A DNA stretch of 64,000 bases from VXNJ01 sp965249595. Lineage in GTDB: Bacteria; Chloroflexota; UBA11872; VXNJ01. The position numbers were made by a program, and so were the translations under genes. Every line of letters begins with the position of its first letter. Positions within the stretch are counted from its first letter, which is position 1. The stretch spans positions 372,001 through 436,000 of the forward strand of contig OZ252242.1 in the NCBI GenBank assembly GCA_965249595.1. The letters run 5' to 3'. The notes under the pieces are model-generated. The model did not search any database. It saw nothing but the letters and a program-made list of their open reading frames with translations, and was not told the DNA's origin. Shown here in pieces: positions 25,356 through 33,258 of the stretch.

Positions 25356-27869
25356 TTACCAGGGGTGATTGAACGTTTCGATGCGTACGCGTTGCCCGCC
25401 GGAGAGGGCGGCCAGGGCCTGGCCCCGGCCGAGCGAACCGATGCGTGCCGCCAGGGCGCGGTCCAGATTAAACATTTCGCCGAGAACCTGGCTGTGGGCA
25501 TGGTGCTGACGGAAGATGATTGACGCCGCGCAATTGGCCAGGATGGATTTGCCCAGCGAATTTGCCGCAAAGTCAGCCGAGTCCTGGGTTACCAGCAGCA
25601 GCATCGCGCCGCGGGCACGGGCCGTCTTGGCCAGGTCGAGCAGGAAACGAGCCCCCGATTCATCCTGGAGCAGGCTCCAGGCCTCATCGACCAGGATCAA
25701 TTTGCGGTCGGTCGGGCGGTCCAACCAGCGGTTGAGTGAGAGCAGGCAGAGTCGTACCGCCAGCACGTAGAGATCGATGTCCTGCGAACGCAGGGACGCG
25801 AGCTGGAAAAGCAGAAAGTCGTTGTCCAGATTCACGTTGGTCGGAGACCCCAGCAGCCGGCCCAGGGCCGGGCCGGCAAAGCGTCGAACGCGTTGCGCCA
25901 AATCTTGCGCCGGTAGAAACTCAGGCCCGCCGCCCTGCCCGGTCCGTGACAGCTCATCGGCCAGATCTTTGGCCACCGGGGTGCTGGTGGCCCGTTGTCC
26001 CGGCGCCAACGGCTCGCAGACGCGGGCGATGGCGGCATCGAGCAGGGCCGCCTGATGATCGCTTATGCGACCCACCGCCGAGCGCCAATAGCGAGCCAGA
26101 TCGCCAAGCCCTCTGGCGAACTCCCGATTGTCGCCCCCACGGGCCGCATCAAAGACATTTAAGGCCGTGGTCCCACCCAATTCGAGCCGGATCGGTGAAC
26201 CCTGACAGCGCCGGGCCAATGCAGCATATTCGTCCTTGGGATCGAGGATGGCGACCTCGGCGCCGGAAAGCCATGCTGACAGCGCGATCAATCGCGCCAG
26301 ATGGGTCTTGCCCGACCCGCTCTGACCCAGCACCGCCAGATGCGGGTTCTCATATGAATCGCCAAATGGATTGATTACGAACGGACCCTTGGGACCGCCG
26401 CCCCAGCCGCAGGCACCGACCAGCCAGCCATCCGGATCGATTACCCCGCGGCCGGCCATCGGGATCGCCGCCGCCAGCGGGGAGGTGGTGATGCCCCGGC
26501 GGCGGGTGAGACGTTCGCGACCCAGCGGCAGCGTCGTTTCGAACGCCTCGCGTTGGTAACCGACCGCACCGGCGCCGATCAATCCGGTGGCTGAAAATTC
26601 GCGCGCCAGTTCGCTGCGGGCCGCAGACAGCGATTCCGAATCGCCGGCCGACAGCGCCCAGAAGGCCGACATCCGAAAGTAGCCCTCCCGCTCGCGCAGC
26701 GCCTCGGCCAGCTGGGCGGTGTCCTCGGCTTGCCAGCGCTGATGGCGTTCGGCGGCCGGATCCGACCCGTCGGCATCGTCGCGTTGGCCGGCGATCTGGC
26801 GTTCAGCCTGATCGATTCGGCGCATTACGTCCCGCTGGCAGGCCGGGGCAATGTGCACGCTCAGGTCGATATCACATTCGACCCGGGCGGACAGTCCCAA
26901 CCAGCCCGGATCAACCGAACGCGGCAGGCCGCGCAGGTACCCGACCGCCAATCGGCGCATAGGACCGTCCCCTCCATCGGCGTCGCCGCCAGGGAGGGGC
27001 AAGCTGATTGAGTGCAGCGAAAATTCGATCCATTCCGGCAGTGGATCGATTACGTCAAACGCCAGGTTTTCAATCCGCCCGGCAAGTGGAGTAATGCCTC
27101 CGGATTGGAGGGCGGTGCGGGCTTGGCTGGCGCGGGCGCAGAACGCTTCCTCCAACCAGATCGCCATGTCAAGCCCGTCGGTGTGAGCCCACGGAATCTG
27201 GGCGGCATCAAGAGCCGCTGTTATCTGGCGGACCAAACCGGCAAGGTCGTCACAGGTTGCGCGGCGGCCGGCCGCAGTTGCAACCACGATGCGGGCCGAT
27301 ACCTCGCGCAACCGAAGATCTTGGGCCGCTTCGTTTAAGAAGTCGGTCCAACTCCCCTCGACACCCAGGCGGCCGAGTAGGTCGTCGCGAAGTGAAAGTT
27401 TGCCAGCCCAGCGACCACCCCATTGCTGCCGTGCCGAATCGGTAAATGCGGACACATCGAATCGTCGGCTGCGCGCGCATATTTGCATCGGACCAGGCAA
27501 GGCTGAAAGAAGTTCGCCCAACTGGTCAATAAGCGCCGCCGTCTGCTCGGGCGAGCGCGATTCGATATCAATCGGATCGATCGCCAGAGCCGCCGCCCAG
27601 CCGCCGTCGGATAGTTCGACGCCGGCGTCGCCTACCCGACGTAGGCCCAAGTCCAGGTCAACCGGGCCGGCACTACGACGAAATATTGATAAATCAGAGA
27701 GGTGAGGCAAACCGAAAGCCTTTCCGGTCGCGGCGGCCGGCGGCAAGTGCGCGACCGGGGCAACTGATGAGATAGAGGTGGTTGGGGAATGTGAATCGTT
27801 GCCGCGAGATCGCCGGCGGGCGGCCGCGGTGGGCGATTCGCCCCAGGAGGGCGAAGAGGACCACGTCAA
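25356..27869 (-). CDS. VirB4/TraC-like secretion ATPase
   Basis: Large ATPase of type IV secretion systems. The C-terminal half has Walker A LAVLGQSGSGKTHLARLIAL, AEVAILDPKDEYAALARRC, and LILVDEAWSLLQDESGARFL (Walker B), then LLVTQDSADFAANSLGKSIL, all classic for VirB4. The frame opens at TTG 27869, but this overlaps the upstream gene by 176 bases and the first 40 residues look non-native; a TTG at 27746 is a plausible alternative. Length about 796-837 residues fits VirB4. Confidence 0.85.
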   Translation of the reverse strand: MTWSSSPSWGESPTAAARRRSRGNDSHSPTTSISSVAPVAHLPPAAATGKAFGLPHLSDLSIFRRSAGPVDLDLGLRRVGDAGVELSDGGWAAALAIDPIDIESRSPEQTAALIDQLGELLSALPGPMQICARSRRFDVSAFTDSARQQWGGRWAGKLSLRDDLLGRLGVEGSWTDFLNEAAQDLRLREVSARIVVATAAGRRATCDDLAGLVRQITAALDAAQIPWAHTDGLDMAIWLEEAFCARASQARTALQSGGITPLAGRIENLAFDVIDPLPEWIEFSLHSISLPLPGGDADGGDGPMRRLAVGYLRGLPRSVDPGWLGLSARVECDIDLSVHIAPACQRDVMRRIDQAERQIAGQRDDADGSDPAAERHQRWQAEDTAQLAEALREREGYFRMSAFWALSAGDSESLSAARSELAREFSATGLIGAGAVGYQREAFETTLPLGRERLTRRRGITTSPLAAAIPMAGRGVIDPDGWLVGACGWGGGPKGPFVINPFGDSYENPHLAVLGQSGSGKTHLARLIALSAWLSGAEVAILDPKDEYAALARRCQGSPIRLELGGTTALNVFDAARGGDNREFARGLGDLARYWRSAVGRISDHQAALLDAAIARVCEPLAPGQRATSTPVAKDLADELSRTGQGGGPEFLPAQDLAQRVRRFAGPALGRLLGSPTNVNLDNDFLLFQLASLRSQDIDLYVLAVRLCLLSLNRWLDRPTDRKLILVDEAWSLLQDESGARFLLDLAKTARARGAMLLLVTQDSADFAANSLGKSILANCAASIIFRQHHAHSQVLGEMFNLDRALAARIGSLGRGQALAALSGGQRVRIETFNHPW

Positions 27870-28122
27870 ATGCCCAGCGTTCGGGCGCGGCGCCTTCGAT
27901 TCGAAGTTGCAGGGCGATCCAACAGAGAAGGGGCGGTCCGGCCAGGGCCACCAATGAAGCGACGGCGAACTGGCCGGCGGCGGCGATTAGGACCAACGCA
28001 AGCTCTGCAAACCCGGCCAGCATCACCCATACGAGCTCGCGCGCCGACAGGTAGAACCCGGCAACCGGAAATCGCGCGCCGACGTCTTCAATATCGCCGG
28101 GGATGGCGATTGGCGAAATCAC
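27694..28122 (-). CDS. PrgI/VirB3-like small membrane protein
   Basis: 142 residues. Two adjacent helices occupy about residues 28-75 (ELVWVMLAGFAELALVLIA and FAVASLVALAGPPLLCWIAL), preceded by a short N-terminal segment with IPGDIEDVG and followed by a basic cytoplasmic tail. This layout, directly upstream of a VirB4 gene, is that of PrgI-family proteins, the Gram-positive counterpart of VirB3. Start overlaps the previous gene by four bases. Its 3' part overlaps the longest virB4 frame. Confidence 0.7.
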   Translation of the reverse strand: MISPIAIPGDIEDVGARFPVAGFYLSARELVWVMLAGFAELALVLIAAAGQFAVASLVALAGPPLLCWIALQLRIEGAAPERWAFDVVLFALLGRIAHRGRPPAISRQRFTFPNHLYLISCPGRALAAGRRDRKGFRFASPL

Positions 28123-28538
28123 GATTGGCCGCCCATGGTCGTTACCAAGTACTCAACCGCGCCCTGCAGCAGACCGAAGTTGAACGCCATTACGATCCCG
28201 TAGACAAGGAGTGCCTGCATCGCAAATCGCTGGGCATCACGCTGTGCGTCGACGCTACCGGCCGACCAGGCCACAACCGCTTTCCAGCCGATTGAGGCCG
28301 CGACGGCCACCGTGGCGATCGTTGCCAGGAAGGTCTTTAAAGAAGTGACGGCGAAAGTGATCGGGTCAACGCCGGTGGCCGCAGCGCTGATCTCTGCTGC
28401 TGCTGCCCCGGTTGGCCCGACCGCGAGCAGCATAAATGCCGCGCTGGCGGCAATAGCCAGACAAGAAAAAAGCGAGTCGGGGTGAATGCGGGCACGCGGT
28501 TGGAAAGACTGGCCAGAGAGCCCATCGACGAATGTCAA
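28119..28538 (-). CDS. VirB2/TrbC-like pilin or small channel protein
   Basis: 139 residues: an unusual 28-residue N-terminal extension, then a signal-like helix ending AAAAEIS (about residues 28-50), then two further helices (FLATIATVAVAASIGWKAVV and QALLVYGIVMAFNFGLLQGA). A long signal followed by two helices is the VirB2/TrbC pilin layout. It overlaps both neighbours by four bases (ATGA). Family identity is inferred from topology and position, since such proteins have little sequence conservation. Confidence 0.6.
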   Translation of the reverse strand: MTFVDGLSGQSFQPRARIHPDSLFSCLAIAASAAFMLLAVGPTGAAAAEISAAATGVDPITFAVTSLKTFLATIATVAVAASIGWKAVVAWSAGSVDAQRDAQRFAMQALLVYGIVMAFNFGLLQGAVEYLVTTMGGQS

Positions 28539-29236
28539 ATCAGCCCCCAGTAGCGGGCCGTGTTGCAGGCCTGCATGCGATTGGTGGCATGGAGTTTCCG
28601 GTAGGCGACGCTGAGGTACTTCTCAACCGTGTGCACGCTCAAATTGAGCGATTCGGCCACCCGGCGTGATGTCAGCCCGTTTCCCACGGCGCGGAGGATT
28701 TCAGCTTCGCGATCGCTCAACGCCTCCGGTTCGGGCATCGACCCCGGTTCGGCCAGACCACCATTGATCTCCGACCCAATCCGGTGCGGAAAAATGTCGT
28801 GGCCGCCGGCGACCATCACGGTGGCCGCCGGGATCTGGGCCAGGCCGCCGCGGCAGTCAATCAGACCGCCGGCTCCGGCGGCGGCGATCGAGTCGATCTG
28901 GGCCGGGGTGAAGGATGCCTCCATGGCCACCAGCAGGCGGACACCGCCAATGCAGGATCGCAATCGGCGCGTAGTCAGGTGAGTTACAACCGGTTCGCGG
29001 CCGATGATCAACACCAGGTTGAACCGCTCGCTGGCCGCCCGCCTCACGGCAGCTTCTGCATCGAGAACCCAGGCCAGATAGCGACAGATTCGATGGCGTT
29101 GCAATGTCCGCAGAATCGCGTCGGCGGCCGTTGCATTAGGGGCGACGACTAGGACCGAGCGCAGCGGGAACCGACCTTCCATCGGTGGCTGTTCGATCCG
29201 GGGTTCGATGGCGGGCGTCGCGTGAGCGGCATTCAC
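28535..29236 (-). CDS. LuxR-family transcription regulator with degenerate receiver domain
   Basis: First gene of the pilus/secretion run, so probably its regulator. GTG 29236 is chosen because a GGGAG ribosome site lies seven bases upstream; a farther TTG-type start at 29296 lacks this. The C-terminal 60 residues are a LuxR HTH: LSDREAEILRAVGNGLTSRR, VAESLNLSVHTVEKYLSVAY. The N-terminal 120 residues look like a receiver fold (RSVLVVAPNATAADAILRTL), but the acidic pair at strand 1 is APN and the phosphoacceptor position reads LVLIIGREP with no Asp. It therefore looks phosphorylation-independent. Confidence 0.85.
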   Translation of the reverse strand: MNAAHATPAIEPRIEQPPMEGRFPLRSVLVVAPNATAADAILRTLQRHRICRYLAWVLDAEAAVRRAASERFNLVLIIGREPVVTHLTTRRLRSCIGGVRLLVAMEASFTPAQIDSIAAAGAGGLIDCRGGLAQIPAATVMVAGGHDIFPHRIGSEINGGLAEPGSMPEPEALSDREAEILRAVGNGLTSRRVAESLNLSVHTVEKYLSVAYRKLHATNRMQACNTARYWGLI

Positions 29237-29721
29237 AGTTGCTCTCCCAGCGTTAGGTGTTTGTTTGTGCTTGAAAATATAGCATACGATTAACAAACAT
29301 CTGCTTAATTTCGGTCGGGCGCATCTTGTTGCTTAGATCGCAAAGCAGGCCGCGTCGAACATCGAGCCCGGCGATTCCATGCCGCAAATTCCGGGCTGGC
29401 CGATCGCCCTTTGGGGGCGGGCTTTCAGACTGAAAAGATTTGCCTGCCGTGATGTCTCCCGGGGTCAACAGCGCCGTAGAGGGCTGAAACCATCCGGCAA
29501 CGCTAGGAATAATTCGATTGCGCATTCGCGGGCTGATCGAACAACCACTAAAAAGCTGGCCGCCGGCCAGGTGTTACCGGTCGCGCCAGAGCAGTATTGA
29601 CAGCAGCGCTGGGTGCTTCTCTCGCAAGTTCAGATGGCCCCAGCGGCCGACTGATCCAAAGCGGTTGGCCGAAGATTTGGGGTTACCGGAGAGCTAGGCA
29701 ACCAATATTGGCTTTTGCCAA
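29237..29721. promoter_or_regulatory. Upstream region of the pilus/secretion run
   Basis: This 485-base gap lies between the serS stop and the LuxR-type gene, both on the minus strand. It should hold the promoter of the 15-kb run. On the minus strand an A/T-rich stretch (CGTATGCTATATTTTC, near 29272-29290) is a plausible -10 area about 40 bases before the GTG start. An imperfect palindrome CTTTCAGACTGAAAAG lies at about 29422-29437. Reading frames in the gap look random. No known riboswitch was recognised. Confidence 0.4.
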
Positions 29722-30999
29722 TTACGGCGAGTGCCGGATAGTTCCCTGATTCAATCGCGCTGCCAGAACCGGCGGGATATTGATTGACCCATCGGCCTGC
29801 TGTCCGTTTTCCAATATCGCCACCGTGAGCCTGGGCAATGCCAGGCCGGATCCATTGATCGTAAACGGGTGCCGGATCGGCCCCCCGGCGGCGTCGCGCG
29901 TTCGCATATTCATCCGCCGCGATTGATATTCACCAAAGCACGAGACCGAGGAAACCTCCAGCCAACGACCGGTTCCGGGCGCCCAAAGCTCAATGTCGTA
30001 GGTCTTGGCGCTGGCCGCCGACAGATCTCCGCTGCAAAGCTCAATAACCCGGTAGGGCAAATCCAGCAGCTCGATTGGCCTGAGCGCGTGGGAGAGCACC
30101 TGGTCAAGTTCTGCAAATCCGGTGTCCGGCGAGCAGATCCGGACCAGCTCGACCTTGTCGAACTGATGAACCCGCAGCAGCCCGCGGGTTTCGGTGCCGG
30201 CCGCTCCGGCCTCTCGCCTAAAGCAGGGCGTATGCCCTGCGTAGCAAATTGGCAGGTCCTCCTCGGCGAGTATTTCGTCGGCGTGAATATTTGTAAGCGG
30301 TACCTCGGCGGTAGGGATCAACCAAAGGCCGTCGGCTGCCAGGTGGTACTGATCATCGGCGAATTTGGGCAACTGCCCGGTCCCAATGAGGGCCGACTCA
30401 CGCACGACCGCCGGTGGGTAGACCTCGGTGTAGCCATTTTCCTGAGTCTGCAGATCAAGCATCCAGTTTGAGAGAGTTCGCTGCAATCGGGCGCCAACTC
30501 CAAGATGCAGCCAAAACCCCGAGCCGGCCAGCTTTGCGGCCCGGTCGAAATCGATCATTCCCAACGATTCGGCCAGCTCGACATGAGTCCTGGGCTCAAA
30601 GTCGAATTCGCGCATCGTCCCGCCGCAGCTAACCATCGGGTTGTCCTCAGCGCTCCTACCGTTTGGGACCGAAGCGTGCGGGATGTTGGGCAGGGATAGG
30701 GCCGCATGATTTAGCGTTTTTTCCAACTGACCAATTTCTGCATCCAGCGGTTCTAGCTGAGCCGATGCCGCTCGCGTTTTGCCGACCAATTCGGTCCGCT
30801 CCTCTTTGCTGGCGGCCGATCCGATAAGACGTGACGTTGACCGAACCACGTGCCGCAGCTGCTCCTGCTCGGTGAGCAGTTCGCGCCGGCGGCGATCAAG
30901 ATCGATCACCTCGTCTAGTAGATCGACCGACTGACCCTTGGCGGCAATCCCGGCACGGACGGTATCAACGTTTTCGCGCAGATAGCGCAGTGAATACAC
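29722..30999 (-). CDS. serS: Seryl-tRNA synthetase
   Basis: Charges tRNA-Ser; 425 residues, typical for bacterial SerRS. The N-terminal coiled-coil arm (about residues 25-100) is followed by the class II core: motif 1 region YTEVYPPAVVRESALIGTGQ, motif 2 CFRREAGAAGTETRGLLRVHQ (about residues 255-275, quoted in part FRREAGAAGTETRGLLR), and motif 3 NGSGLALPRLTVAILENGQ. The serine-pocket Glu context TAEVPLTN is present. It is third in a greA-lysS-serS run, five bases after lysS. Confidence 0.97.
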   Translation of the reverse strand: MYSLRYLRENVDTVRAGIAAKGQSVDLLDEVIDLDRRRRELLTEQEQLRHVVRSTSRLIGSAASKEERTELVGKTRAASAQLEPLDAEIGQLEKTLNHAALSLPNIPHASVPNGRSAEDNPMVSCGGTMREFDFEPRTHVELAESLGMIDFDRAAKLAGSGFWLHLGVGARLQRTLSNWMLDLQTQENGYTEVYPPAVVRESALIGTGQLPKFADDQYHLAADGLWLIPTAEVPLTNIHADEILAEEDLPICYAGHTPCFRREAGAAGTETRGLLRVHQFDKVELVRICSPDTGFAELDQVLSHALRPIELLDLPYRVIELCSGDLSAASAKTYDIELWAPGTGRWLEVSSVSCFGEYQSRRMNMRTRDAAGGPIRHPFTINGSGLALPRLTVAILENGQQADGSINIPPVLAARLNQGTIRHSP

Positions 31000-31004
31000 G
31001 CCAG

Positions 31005-32480
31005 CTAGCCGGATTCGCTGCGCAACTGGGGAAACATTACAACTTCGCGGAAATGACGTGCGCCGGTGATCAGCATCACCAGGCGATCGATCCCGACGCC
31101 AAGTCCGCCGGTCGGCGGCATTCCCTGTTCTAGGGCGGCCAGGAAATCCTCGTCAACCGGCTGCGAATCCGGGTCGCCGGAGTCCTGTTCGACAAAGCGC
31201 CGGCGCTGCTCATCGGGGTCGGTCAATTCGGTATAGCCATTGGCAAGCTCCATGCCGCGAGCGAAGGCTTCTACCTTGGCGACATAGCGATCGGACCCTG
31301 GAACGCGTTTGGCCAGCGGGGCGAATTCAATCGGGTAATTACAGATAAAGACCGGGTTGGCGATGGTTGGCACCACGGCCAGGTCAAGGATCTGGTCGTA
31401 GACCTTGCCGATGCCCTGCGAGGAGTCGGTTTTGATCCCCTGGGCGGCGGCTGCGGCGGCTAATGAACCGACGTCAGAAAACCTCTCGATATCGATGCCG
31501 GTGGCCGTTCTCACCGCCGATCGGAACGTTATCCGTGGCCAGGGCGGTGCCAGGTCAATCTCGTCGCCGTCATCGAGCCCCTCGACCTGGTGCGACCCGT
31601 TGACGGCCAACGCCACCTGGGCGGTCATCGATTCCGTCAATTGCATCACGTCGCGGTAATCGGCGTAGGCCTGATAACACTCCAGCATCGTAAATTCAGG
31701 ACCGTGAGTTCGATCGATGCCCTCGTTACGAAAGTCCTTGCAGATTTCGTAAACGCGCTCATAGCCTCCGACGATAAGGCGCTTTAGGTAAAGCTCATCG
31801 GAAATTCGAAGGTAGAAGGTGCGATTAAGGGCGTTGTAGTGGGTCGTAAACGGCTGCGCCGCGGCTCCACCATATATGGGTTGCAACGCAGGGGTTTCGA
31901 CTTCGTGGAAGCCCTGATTGTCCAGATACGCGCGGACTTCCCGCACGACTTGAGATCTGGCTCGCAGGATCTCACGCGATGACGGATTGGCAATCAGGTC
32001 CAGATGTCGGTGCCTATATCGGGTTTCTACATCACGAAGCCCGTGAAATTTCTCCGGCAACGGGCGCAGCGCCTTGCCTAACAGAGAAAACTCATTAACG
32101 CGCACCGTGGCTTGGCCGGTTCGCGTCGCAAAAACATCGCCCGATGCGGCCACGATGTCGCCGACATCGGCCCAGTCGAGGGCCCGCGTATATTCTTCGG
32201 CGCCCATGACTTTTCGCGAGAGCAAGAGCTGCAGGCGAGCACCATCTGAATCGATATCGGCGAAGGTCCCGCCTCCAAATGAAGAGAAACGGGTCAGTCG
32301 ACCAGCAACGCGGCAACTTTTAAGTTCGCCCAACTCACCCCAGGCCGCAAGCACTTCGACAATGCTGTGCGTCGGTGAGAAACCATCAGGATAGGGATCC
32401 CTGACCTGCGTAGCCAGCTTTTGCCGGCGCTGAGCAATTAACGGATCCGGCGTGCCCATAGCGGGCGGATCGGTAGCCAC
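31005..32480 (-). CDS. lysS: Lysyl-tRNA synthetase, class II
   Basis: Charges tRNA-Lys; 491 residues. An N-terminal OB-fold anticodon domain (VAGRLTRFSSFGGGTFADID, about residues 58-77) is followed by the class II core: RYRHRHLDLIANPSSREIL, VETPALQPIYGGAAAQPF, FRNEGIDRTHGPEFTMLE (motif 2), ELANGYTELTDPDEQRRRF and GLGVGIDRLVMLITG (motif 3). Lies 15 bases after greA and five before serS. Confidence 0.97.
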   Translation of the reverse strand: MATDPPAMGTPDPLIAQRRQKLATQVRDPYPDGFSPTHSIVEVLAAWGELGELKSCRVAGRLTRFSSFGGGTFADIDSDGARLQLLLSRKVMGAEEYTRALDWADVGDIVAASGDVFATRTGQATVRVNEFSLLGKALRPLPEKFHGLRDVETRYRHRHLDLIANPSSREILRARSQVVREVRAYLDNQGFHEVETPALQPIYGGAAAQPFTTHYNALNRTFYLRISDELYLKRLIVGGYERVYEICKDFRNEGIDRTHGPEFTMLECYQAYADYRDVMQLTESMTAQVALAVNGSHQVEGLDDGDEIDLAPPWPRITFRSAVRTATGIDIERFSDVGSLAAAAAAQGIKTDSSQGIGKVYDQILDLAVVPTIANPVFICNYPIEFAPLAKRVPGSDRYVAKVEAFARGMELANGYTELTDPDEQRRRFVEQDSGDPDSQPVDEDFLAALEQGMPPTGGLGVGIDRLVMLITGARHFREVVMFPQLRSESG

Positions 32481-32495
32481 TGTGAGGGCTTTAAG

Positions 32496-32960
32496 CTACC
32501 AGACTTTTAGGACTTCCAAGGCGACCGTGCGTCCGGGCGCCTTGTAGTTGACTGTCTCGCCGGCCTTGGCGCCGAGCAGGGCCCGGGCGGCCGGTGTTTC
32601 GTTGGAGATCTTGCCGGCTGCCGGGTCAATCTCGGCCGACCCGACGATGCTGTAGGTCCGCTCGCGGCCACTGTCATCGCGCACCAGGACCGAACCACCG
32701 ACCGACACCTGGGTTGCGTCATGGTGCTCGACGATTGTGGCGCGGGCCAGGATGTCACGAATCTCGTCGATTCGCCCTTCCACCGATGCCAACTCATCCT
32801 TGGCGATGTCGTGTTCGCCACCGCCCTCGTGTTCACCTGATCTTTGGTGCTCTTCGATTCGCCGCGAAATCTCGGGGCGGCGGACGGCCCGCAATTGCTC
32901 GAATTCATCTTCGAGTTGTTGCTTGCCGTTGGGGGTGAGGATGACTACCGGCGACATCAC
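32496..32960 (-). CDS. greA: GreA/GreB-family transcription elongation factor, altered tip
   Basis: Binds RNA polymerase at the secondary channel to rescue backtracked complexes; 154 residues, as expected. The N-terminal coiled coil and the C-terminal FKBP-like domain are clear (TYSIVGSAEIDPAAGKISNE, then SPARALLG-type PAARALLGAKAGETV). The catalytic tip, normally GDLxENAEY, reads GEHEGGGEHDIAK: the essential Asp is Glu and the following acidic position is Gly, so cleavage activity may be changed. Two ATG codons are adjacent; either can start. First gene of greA-lysS-serS. Confidence 0.88.
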   Translation of the reverse strand: MMSPVVILTPNGKQQLEDEFEQLRAVRRPEISRRIEEHQRSGEHEGGGEHDIAKDELASVEGRIDEIRDILARATIVEHHDATQVSVGGSVLVRDDSGRERTYSIVGSAEIDPAAGKISNETPAARALLGAKAGETVNYKAPGRTVALEVLKVW

Positions 32961-33032
32961 AAGTCCCTACAAATTCCGTTAAGTGAGGTGCGACACCAGC
33001 GGGTGGGGTGAAGCAAAGAAGGATTTTAGGTA

Positions 33033-33048
33033 ATCCGGTTAACCGGAT
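33033..33048. repeat. 16-bp perfect palindrome upstream of greA
   Basis: ATCCGGTTAACCGGAT lies in the 298-base gap between the guaB stop and the greA start, about 75 bases before greA. It could be an operator for the greA-lysS-serS unit or part of the guaB 3' end. The rest of the gap (32961-33258) shows no gene. Confidence 0.5.
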
Positions 33049-33258
33049 AGCGCTGGGGCCGGTTTAATGTCCACCATCTAAAAAGTGGGGATAGTAGTGA
33101 TGGTCAATTTGCGTACTGGTTGAGAAATTTCACCCGCAGGAACTGTTTCACCGACGGCCAAGAGGAAAGGGTCCCATGGAAATGTCCGGCCCGGGCGCAA
33201 AGGATCTGACCGAACCGCCCTTGGAGATATTTCCGCGGGCCGCGGGCCGATCGGATAG

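Noticed and set aside
29380..29520. Cyclic-di-GMP or other riboswitch before the pilus run
   Set aside because: GC-rich pieces and small dyads exist, but the conserved loops of known riboswitches could not be found.
29253..29525. Minus-strand frame of 90 codons upstream of the LuxR-type gene
   Set aside because: No family pattern or ribosome site; it overlaps the probable promoter.
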